Shown here piece after piece: positions 1 through 5,473 of a DNA stretch of 6,920 bases. A program made the translations under genes and the position numbers. The notes under the pieces are model-generated. The model made no database searches. It was not told the DNA's origin and saw only the letters and a program-made list of their open reading frames with translations. How positions within the stretch are numbered: position 1 is the first letter of the stretch; each line of letters opens with the position of its first letter. This DNA is from Sulfurimonas sp. (GTDB lineage: Bacteria > Campylobacterota > Campylobacteria > Campylobacterales > Sulfurimonadaceae): NCBI GenBank assembly GCA_015487435.1, contig WFPU01000296.1:1-6920 (forward strand). Reading direction: 5' to 3'.

Positions 1-379
1 AAATAGTTGTGTTAAAAACACTTTGCCAAGGCACATAAAAACTTGTCACAATAAAAATACTTAAAAGTATTACTGAGATTAATCCTATTATGATATAAGA
101 AGTAGAAATATAATGTATAGCCTCTTGTTTGTCATCTTTAGCAAGAGATTCAGATATTTTATTTCTTAGTCCATTCCCTATTCCGATATCAAACATTACA
201 ATCCATGAAACAATAGATAAAAGGGTACTCCATATTCCATACTGTTCTACTCCCAAATATTTTATCATAAGAGGAATCAGTAAAAATGATATTGTTATTG
301 CAAGTATTTTAAATACAAAGGAACCTTTGACTTGCTTAATATAGTTAGTCGTTCGTTGCTTAGCAGTTGCTGTATTCAA
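1..379 (-). CDS. wzx: Wzx-type O-unit flippase, N-terminal part (runs off the left edge)
   Basis: The first 126 codons of an integral membrane protein of the polysaccharide-biosynthesis (MOP/Wzx) flippase superfamily, which moves undecaprenyl-linked repeat units across the inner membrane. The reading frame is open to the left edge, so the C-terminal two thirds or more are missing. Hydrophobic segments are visible at about residues 23-43, 47-69 and 95-116. Between them is the motif FDIGIGNGLRNKI (residues 63-75), a signature I associate with the first loop of this family, followed by a charged stretch (SLAKDDKQEA). The start is a TTG at 379-377: the codon directly before it in frame is TAG, and the first in-frame ATG (residue 38) would delete the first membrane segment. 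The TTG overlaps the rfbE stop as TTGA (4 nt), indicating translational coupling. In Salmonella group D loci wzx also follows tyv. Specificity for a tyvelose-containing unit is inferred from context only. Confidence 0.87.
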   Translation of the reverse strand, partial: MNTATAKQRTTNYIKQVKGSFVFKILAITISFLLIPLMIKYLGVEQYGIWSTLLSIVSWIVMFDIGIGNGLRNKISESLAKDDKQEAIHYISTSYIIIGLISVILLSIFIVTSFYVPWQSVFNTTI

Positions 380-1395
380 CTATTTTTCACCCATTCTATC
401 ATTTTTCGGATCCCTTCTTCTTTAGAAACTAGTGATTCCCATCCAATCAACTTTTTGACTTTTGTTAAGTCTGCTACAAATACTATTTGATCAGACTCTC
501 TTACTGGAATCTGAGTATACTCCATCTTGATGTCTAGCTCATTTTCTAAAAAATCAAAAAGCTCAAGAAGTGAAGATGAGTTACTCATACCACCACCTAC
601 ATTAAATGCTTGACCTTTTATGCTATCTATCTTTGTTGAAGCTTTTAGATATAGATCTATCATATCGCTAGAATAAGCTATATCTCTTACCTGCTTTCCA
701 TTTCCGGAAATAGTAAAAGGCTCTTTTTGTGTACCATTCTTAATATTTATGGCTTGTTGTGTAAACCAACCTATCCAACCTTGGTCATAAGTAGCAAACT
801 GTCTTCCACCAAACATAGAAGAGTGTCTGAGCACAACTGTTTTGAGTCCATATATTCTAGCAAAATCTAGCATGTACTGGTCTGCACTTCCTTTTGAAGT
901 TCCATAGGGTGAATGAAAATCAAGATTTACACTTTCATCAAATCCATTTGGCTTTTCTATACACTCATATCTTGTGTCTGTTTCTCTGTATGTAAACTGT
1001 TTTAAATCACCATATACTTTATTTGTAGATGAGTAGATTATGGCTGATTGTGGACTATAAAGTCTTACTGCATCAAGAAGATTAAAACTACCTCCTACAT
1101 TGACTTCCATATCCATTCTTGGGTTATCTATAGAAGTTGTCATTGCAACTTGACCTGCTAGATGATAGATAACATCTGGTTGATGTTTTTGTATCATTCT
1201 TTCTACATCGTTAGTATTACGGATATCACCATGAATAAATTCAAATTCACCTTGTGTTTTTAACCACTCTAAATTTTGGTAACTACCATGTCTATAAAGA
1301 CTATCAAATACAACTAGCTCATCACCTTGTTTTAATATTTCACTTGCAATATTTGAGCCTAAAAAACCACACCCGCCAGTTATTAAATATTTCAT
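376..1395 (-). CDS. rfbE: CDP-paratose 2-epimerase (CDP-tyvelose synthase)
   Basis: An NAD-dependent short-chain dehydrogenase/reductase of the extended class that inverts C-2 of CDP-D-paratose to give CDP-D-tyvelose, also named tyv. At 339 residues it is within one residue of the Salmonella enzyme as I remember it. Visible features are the Rossmann motif GGCGFLG (7-13), GDIRN (56-60), HLAGQVAMTTSIDNP (78-92), catalytic SST (122-124) and YGTSK (Y164, K168). Diagnostic stretches shared with Salmonella Tyv are FDESVNLDFHSPYG, SSMFGGRQFATYDQGWIGWF and ISGNGKQVRD. These are specific enough to separate it from generic UDP-glucose 4-epimerases. The ATG overlaps the rfbH stop as ATGA, with AAAGG at 1407-1403 as ribosome binding site. 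It is the last pathway enzyme before wzx. No truncation or frameshift is seen. High confidence in the function, although no alignment was run. Confidence 0.94.
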   Translation of the reverse strand: MKYLITGGCGFLGSNIASEILKQGDELVVFDSLYRHGSYQNLEWLKTQGEFEFIHGDIRNTNDVERMIQKHQPDVIYHLAGQVAMTTSIDNPRMDMEVNVGGSFNLLDAVRLYSPQSAIIYSSTNKVYGDLKQFTYRETDTRYECIEKPNGFDESVNLDFHSPYGTSKGSADQYMLDFARIYGLKTVVLRHSSMFGGRQFATYDQGWIGWFTQQAINIKNGTQKEPFTISGNGKQVRDIAYSSDMIDLYLKASTKIDSIKGQAFNVGGGMSNSSSLLELFDFLENELDIKMEYTQIPVRESDQIVFVADLTKVKKLIGWESLVSKEEGIRKMIEWVKNS

Positions 1396-2729
1396 GAGTT
1401 AACCTTTAAAAACTCTCTAATTTTTTTAATCATATAATCAATAGCACCATCACCCATGCCAGGATACAGACCTATCCAAAAACTATCATTCATGATTTTA
1501 TCAGTCTTTATTAATTCTCCTACTATTCTATAATCTTCATTCTCTACCATACTATCAAATAGAGGATGTTTTAAAATATTTCCTGCAAATAAGTTTCTCG
1601 TTTGAATTTTGCTATCTTCAAGAAACATGGACATATTGTTTCTTGTAAATTTCATACCATCATTTATAGTTATCAAAAATCCAAACCAACTTGGATCTGA
1701 ATTTGGAGTTGCTTTTTGGATAGAGATATACTCTTCAAGTCCTTGCAATTCATCTAATAATCTCTTATGATTTTCTTTCCTTTTCTTTACAAAAGTTGGA
1801 AATTTCTCAAGCTGAGCTACTCCAACTGCTGCTTGCATATCAGATACTTTTAGATTAAATCCGAAGTGAGAGTAAACATATTTATGATCATATCCTTTTG
1901 GCAAAGAGCCAAAACTTTTAGAAAATCTAGATTCACAAGTATTATCAACTCCACTCTCACACCAACAATCCCTTCCCCAGTCTCTCATACTAAGCATGAT
2001 TTTTTGAAGAAGTGGATTATCCGTATAAGTTGCTCCACCTTCACCCATAGTCATATGGTGAGGAGGATAAAAACTAGATGTTCCTATATCTCCCCAAGTT
2101 CCAGTTGGTTTGCCATCGTATATACTTCCTAGTGCATCACAATTATCTTCTATAAGCCAAAGATTATGTTTGTTACAAAACTCTTTTACAGTTTTTATGT
2201 CAAATGGATTTCCAAGAGTGTGAGCTATCATAATAGCTTTTGTTTTAGGACTAAGTGCCTTTTCAAGTTGAGTTACATCTATATTTACATGTGCTAGTTC
2301 CATATCTACGAAAACTGGAACTGCACCATACTGAACTATAGGGGCTATTGTTGTAGGAAAACATGCCGCAACAGTTATAACTTCATCACCTCTTTTGATT
2401 TGTCTCTCTTTTAGTGAAGGAGATGTCAATGTATAAAAAGCAAGAAGATTTGCAGAACTTCCACTATTTACCAAAAAAGTCCATCTAACATTTAAAAATT
2501 TTGCCAACTCTTTTTCAAATTTTTTAGAATAATCTCCATATGTAAGCCAAAAGTCAAGTGAACTATCTACAAGATACTGTATCTCTACTTCATCGAATAC
2601 TCTTCCAGCATAGTTTACTCTACTCTCACCATCAATAAACTCTTTTGTTTGTTGTGGTTTATGAATTAACTCATAATACTCTTTTGTTTTCTGAAGTATC
2701 TCTTGTTTTAGTTCTTCTTGTTTAGTCAT
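1392..2729 (-). CDS. rfbH: CDP-4-dehydro-6-deoxyglucose 3-dehydrase (E1), PMP and [2Fe-2S] dependent
   Basis: This enzyme (also ddhC, or AscC in Yersinia) removes the C-3 hydroxyl of CDP-4-keto-6-deoxy-D-glucose, the committing step to 3,6-dideoxyhexoses. It has an aspartate-aminotransferase fold that uses PMP and an iron-sulfur cluster. Numbered from the ATG at 2729 (445 aa): SGSSANLL (89-96), DEVITVAACFPTT (115-127), IEDNCDALGS (193-202), YPPHHMTMGEGG (221-232) and DWGRDCWC...DNTC (250-265). The usual PLP lysine is replaced by H224. Cluster cysteines C197, C255, C257 and C265 are all present and lie at a constant +4 offset from the Yersinia E1 residues I recall (C193, C251, C253, C261; H220). 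An upstream ATG at 2744 would add five residues (MEKNT). I prefer 2729 because GGAGA lies 8 nt ahead and the longer form would place the start within that site. The start overlaps the rfbS stop by 8 nt (ATGACTAA). Its reductase partner is not in the window. Confidence 0.95.
   Translation of the reverse strand: MTKQEELKQEILQKTKEYYELIHKPQQTKEFIDGESRVNYAGRVFDEVEIQYLVDSSLDFWLTYGDYSKKFEKELAKFLNVRWTFLVNSGSSANLLAFYTLTSPSLKERQIKRGDEVITVAACFPTTIAPIVQYGAVPVFVDMELAHVNIDVTQLEKALSPKTKAIMIAHTLGNPFDIKTVKEFCNKHNLWLIEDNCDALGSIYDGKPTGTWGDIGTSSFYPPHHMTMGEGGATYTDNPLLQKIMLSMRDWGRDCWCESGVDNTCESRFSKSFGSLPKGYDHKYVYSHFGFNLKVSDMQAAVGVAQLEKFPTFVKKRKENHKRLLDELQGLEEYISIQKATPNSDPSWFGFLITINDGMKFTRNNMSMFLEDSKIQTRNLFAGNILKHPLFDSMVENEDYRIVGELIKTDKIMNDSFWIGLYPGMGDGAIDYMIKKIREFLKVNS
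1403..1407 (-). promoter_or_regulatory. Ribosome binding site of rfbE
   Basis: AAAGG on the minus strand, 7 nt before the ATG at 1395, inside the last codons of rfbH. It is consistent with the ATGA stop-start overlap between the two genes. Confidence 0.65.
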
Positions 2730-3603
2730 TGTATTTTTCTCCATTGATTATTCTTTTAATTCCATCTTCCATTGAGATTTTTGGTTTCCAGCCGAGTGCT
2801 TTGAGTTTTAAAATATCAGCTTGCATGCACATATTTTCACCATCTCTATACTTTATAGCTCCAAAGTTTAACTCTGTCTCTATTTTTTGATTTTTGGACA
2901 ACTCTTTATAGAGAGTCTCTATAAAAGTTTTTACCTCTACTGCTTTGCCACAACCTAATTCAAACTCTTCATAATTTGATAAAGTATCAATATTATCTAT
3001 AATAACTTCATATGCAGTTACAATATCATCAATATAGATAAAGTCTCTTTTTTGGATTCCACTTGTTAAGTTCACTGATTGTACATTCTGTTTGAGCTGA
3101 TTAACAAGCCAATAGATAAACTTATAGTCATCATCTAAAACTCCATACATATGCTCAATTTTTATATTGACCATCTTTGTAGTATCCTTGGATAAAAACT
3201 GCATCCAATCAACAAACTGTGCTTTAGAAAGTGCATATACATTGATATTTCTTTCAAGTAATGTATCAGTATTAATAAATACTTGCACTCCATTAATTAC
3301 AGATTCTTCTAAGAGTTGTAATCCAAACATAACATTTGCATTTACGACTAAAGATAGTTTTGTATCTTTTCGTCCATAGTCTGTTACTGTATGAATTACT
3401 ATATCGATTTTATTTTTTATAAACAGTTCTGATATATTTATTTGGTCAATATTATAAAATCTCATCCTCTCTAAATAGTCTTGTACTCTATAAATATCAG
3501 ATGTTGCTCTTTTTAAAGCTATGACTTGATGACCAGATTCAACCATTGATTTTAAAAGATAACTACCTAAAAAGCCTGTAGCCCCTGTCAATAAAATAGT
3601 CAT
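2722..3603 (-). CDS. rfbS: CDP-3,6-dideoxyhexose synthase, probably CDP-paratose synthase (4-ketoreductase)
   Basis: An extended SDR of 293 residues that would reduce the C-4 ketone of the CDP-3,6-dideoxy-4-keto intermediate. Visible features: Rossmann motif GATGFLG (7-13), YGRKD (76-80), NTDT (111-114) at the usual Ser/Thr active-site position, YALSK (Y123, K127), IEHMYG (149-154), and LTSGIQKRDFIYIDD (179-193). The last two resemble the remembered Salmonella RfbS/RfbJ sequences (LEHFYG, LTSG.QQRDFLYI). RfbS (paratose) and RfbJ (abequose) are homologous and differ in C-4 stereochemistry. I choose paratose synthase because the next pathway gene, rfbE, uses CDP-paratose as substrate; that part is inference. 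The ATG is 2 nt after the rfbG stop, with no strong Shine-Dalgarno. The stop lies inside the start of rfbH. Compared with Salmonella, the gene sits before rather than after the dehydrase gene. Confidence 0.82.
   Translation of the reverse strand: MTILLTGATGFLGSYLLKSMVESGHQVIALKRATSDIYRVQDYLERMRFYNIDQINISELFIKNKIDIVIHTVTDYGRKDTKLSLVVNANVMFGLQLLEESVINGVQVFINTDTLLERNINVYALSKAQFVDWMQFLSKDTTKMVNIKIEHMYGVLDDDYKFIYWLVNQLKQNVQSVNLTSGIQKRDFIYIDDIVTAYEVIIDNIDTLSNYEEFELGCGKAVEVKTFIETLYKELSKNQKIETELNFGAIKYRDGENMCMQADILKLKALGWKPKISMEDGIKRIINGEKYND
2738..2742 (-). promoter_or_regulatory. Ribosome binding site of rfbH
   Basis: GGAGA on the minus strand, 8 nt before the ATG at 2729. It begins on the last base of the alternative ATG at 2744, so only one of the two starts can use it; this favours the shorter protein. 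Confidence 0.65.
2905..2925. repeat. Perfect 21-nt palindrome inside rfbS
   Basis: TTTATAGAGA (2905-2914) and TCTCTATAAA (2916-2925) are exact reverse complements around a single central G at 2915. It sits within the coding sequence for FIETLYK of the CDP-paratose synthase-like protein. The single-base centre makes it more like a symmetric protein-binding site than an RNA hairpin, but no function is evident and it may be chance in AT-rich coding DNA. Confidence 0.6.
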
Positions 3604-3605
3604 AT

Positions 3606-4700
3606 TTAGTTAGTCCACTCTAGTTTTTTAGATTTTGCATCGTTAATATAATTTTCTAAATCTTGTGAAGTTAAAATAATTTCTTCTTCATAATATGACT
3701 TATACCAATTAACAGTTTTAAGAAAAGTTGTATTACTATCCCAGACATCTTTCCATTTTAAAATAATATGTGCTTTTGAACAATCAAGCTTCAGTAAATT
3801 TGCTTCGTGTAATTGATTTGGATCTCTGTTTATATAATAATCAATTTTATCCCAATATTTTTTTACATTTTTCACTACTTCCTCAACTGAGACACTCCTT
3901 TCATCTGAAGGACCGAAATTCCAAGCATCTGCAAATTTTACTTTTTCTTCAAGAAGTTTTTGTCCAATATTTAAATATCCACTTAACGGTTCTAATACAT
4001 GTTGCCAAGGTCGTGTAGCATATGGATTTCTTATACTTACTTTTTTATCTTGTGAAACTGAAAGTATAACATCAGTCATAAGTCTATCTTGAGCCCAATC
4101 ACCACCACCTATGACATTTCCTGCTCTACAACTAGCTAGTAAAGTATTGTGAGTTTTTTTGTAATCATTTAAATTGAAATATGAATTTCTATAAGAGTTA
4201 GCTAATATATCTGCACAACCTTTACTTGAACTATAAGGATCATATCCACCCATAGGATCATTCTCTCTATATCCCCATATCCATTCTCTGTTTTCATAAG
4301 CTTTATCACTTGTGATATTTACTATTGCTTTTACATTTGCTTTTTTACAAGCTTCAAAAACTATTAGAGTACCAATCACATTTGTTTCATATGTTTCTAT
4401 AGGATTTTCATAAGAGAGTCTCACAAGGGGCTGTGCTGCAAGGTGAAATACTATATCTGGTTTATATTTTTCAAATATTATATTTAATTTTTCTAAATCT
4501 CTAATATCACCTATAATTGATGTTATATCTAAGTTTAATAACTCTATATGATTTGGATTTGTAGGTGCTTCAAGTGAATAACCTATAACATTTGCACCCA
4601 TCTGCTTTAACCAATAAACAAGCCAAGAGCCTTTAAACCCTGTATGACCTGTGACAAGTACAGTTTTGTTTTTATAGATTCCTGCAAATAAATTTTGCAT
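3606..4700 (-). CDS. rfbG: CDP-glucose 4,6-dehydratase
   Basis: An NAD-dependent SDR (also ddhB) that converts CDP-D-glucose into CDP-4-keto-6-deoxy-D-glucose, the second pathway step. Numbered from the ATG at 4700 (364 aa): GHTGFKG (18-24) is the cofactor loop characteristic of this family, followed by HLAAQPLVRLSYENP (86-100), TSDKAYEN (130-137), the catalytic YSSSK (Y156, K160), RAGNVIGGGDWAQDR (192-206) and RPWQHVLEPLSGYL (230-243). These match the CDP-glucose dehydratase family rather than dTDP- or GDP-sugar dehydratases. A TTG at 4715 would extend it by five residues (MEGMV). The ATG at 4700 is preferred because GGAAGG lies 7 nt ahead and because it gives a TAATG stop-start overlap with rfbF. 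The gene is followed by rfbS after 2 nt. It is intact with no unusual residues. Confidence 0.95.
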   Translation of the reverse strand: MQNLFAGIYKNKTVLVTGHTGFKGSWLVYWLKQMGANVIGYSLEAPTNPNHIELLNLDITSIIGDIRDLEKLNIIFEKYKPDIVFHLAAQPLVRLSYENPIETYETNVIGTLIVFEACKKANVKAIVNITSDKAYENREWIWGYRENDPMGGYDPYSSSKGCADILANSYRNSYFNLNDYKKTHNTLLASCRAGNVIGGGDWAQDRLMTDVILSVSQDKKVSIRNPYATRPWQHVLEPLSGYLNIGQKLLEEKVKFADAWNFGPSDERSVSVEEVVKNVKKYWDKIDYYINRDPNQLHEANLLKLDCSKAHIILKWKDVWDSNTTFLKTVNWYKSYYEEEIILTSQDLENYINDAKSKKLEWTN

Positions 4701-5473
4701 TACCATACCTTCCAAGGTGCCAGATTATTATTCCAAAGTTTATTTAAATCATTTTTATCTTTTAAAGAGTCCATTGGTTTCCAAAAACCTTCATGTTTAA
4801 AAGTAAATATCTCACCATCTTTTGCAAGATTTTGAAGTGGCTTTTTCTCAAAAACTGTACTATCACCTTCAGTTATATAATCAAATACTTTAGGTTCACA
4901 AACAAAGAAACCTGCATTTATCCAACCGCCATCACCTTTTGGCTTTTCTAAAAAATTTGTAACTTTATTATCCTCTGTTATATTTAAAGCTCCAAATCTT
5001 CCATCTGGTTGAGCGGATGTCATTGTCATAGCTTTTCCATGGGATTTATGAAATTTAACTAATTTTTCTATGTTTATATCAGAAACACCATCCCCATAAG
5101 TTAGCATAAATGGCTCATCACCTACAAACTCTTGAGCTCTTTTTACTCTTCCACCTGTCATACTATTTAGACCTGTATCAAGTAATGTAACTTTCCATGG
5201 TTCACTAGAGTTATTAAGCACTTCCATCTTCCCATTTTGCATATCAATAGTTACATCACTTTGATGTAAAAAATAATTTGCAAAATACTCTTTTATAAAG
5301 TAACCTTTGTATCCAAGAAGAATTACAAAATCATTAAATCCGTATTTAGAGTATGTTTTCATTATATGCCATAAAATAGGTTTACCACCTATCTCAACCA
5401 TCGGTTTAGGTCTTACATCTGTCTCTTCGCTTAATCTTGTCCCAAATCCACCTGCTAATAATAATACTTTCAT
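4700..5473 (-). CDS. rfbF: Glucose-1-phosphate cytidylyltransferase
   Basis: Joins CTP and alpha-D-glucose-1-phosphate to give CDP-glucose and pyrophosphate, the first committed step of the CDP-dideoxyhexose route (also ddhA). From the ATG at 5473 the protein has exactly 257 residues, the length I recall for Salmonella RfbF. Motifs: LAGGFGTRL (6-14) with the sugar-nucleotidyltransferase signature, RPKPMVEIGGKPILWHIM (21-38), YGDGVSD (126-132) carrying metal-binding aspartates, EKPKGDGGWINAGFFV (176-191), and HEGFWKPMDSLKDK (227-240) near the C-terminus. A TTG at 5497 would prepend eight residues (MVFKGKHK) ahead of the conserved MKVLLLAGG. It is rejected because AAAGGA lies 9 nt before the ATG and because that ATG overlaps the fcl stop as ATGA. 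The gene is intact and its stop overlaps the rfbG start by one base. Confidence 0.96.
   Translation of the reverse strand: MKVLLLAGGFGTRLSEETDVRPKPMVEIGGKPILWHIMKTYSKYGFNDFVILLGYKGYFIKEYFANYFLHQSDVTIDMQNGKMEVLNNSSEPWKVTLLDTGLNSMTGGRVKRAQEFVGDEPFMLTYGDGVSDINIEKLVKFHKSHGKAMTMTSAQPDGRFGALNITEDNKVTNFLEKPKGDGGWINAGFFVCEPKVFDYITEGDSTVFEKKPLQNLAKDGEIFTFKHEGFWKPMDSLKDKNDLNKLWNNNLAPWKVW
4708..4713 (-). promoter_or_regulatory. Ribosome binding site of rfbG
   Basis: GGAAGG on the minus strand, 7 nt before the ATG at 4700 and embedded in the last codons of rfbF (Trp-Lys-Val-Trp). It decides against the TTG at 4715, which overlaps this site. Confidence 0.75.

Noticed and set aside
129..344. Plus-strand reading frame opposite wzx
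   Set aside because: It lies antisense to a well-supported flippase frame, shows no recognisable family motif and has a shadow-like composition.
1866..2132. Plus-strand reading frame opposite rfbH
   Set aside because: Antisense to the conserved cysteine and histidine region of RfbH; an overlap artefact.
2730..2744. ATG start at 2744 extending RfbH by five residues
   Set aside because: No good ribosome binding site ahead of it, while GGAGA suits the ATG at 2729. The longer form is not excluded.
3167..3379. Plus-strand reading frame opposite rfbS
   Set aside because: Shadow of a real gene, with no motif or ribosome binding site.
3770..4018. Plus-strand reading frame opposite rfbG
   Set aside because: Shadow of the conserved C-terminal half of RfbG.
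4701..4715. TTG start at 4715 extending RfbG by five residues
   Set aside because: It overlaps the GGAAGG site that serves the ATG at 4700.
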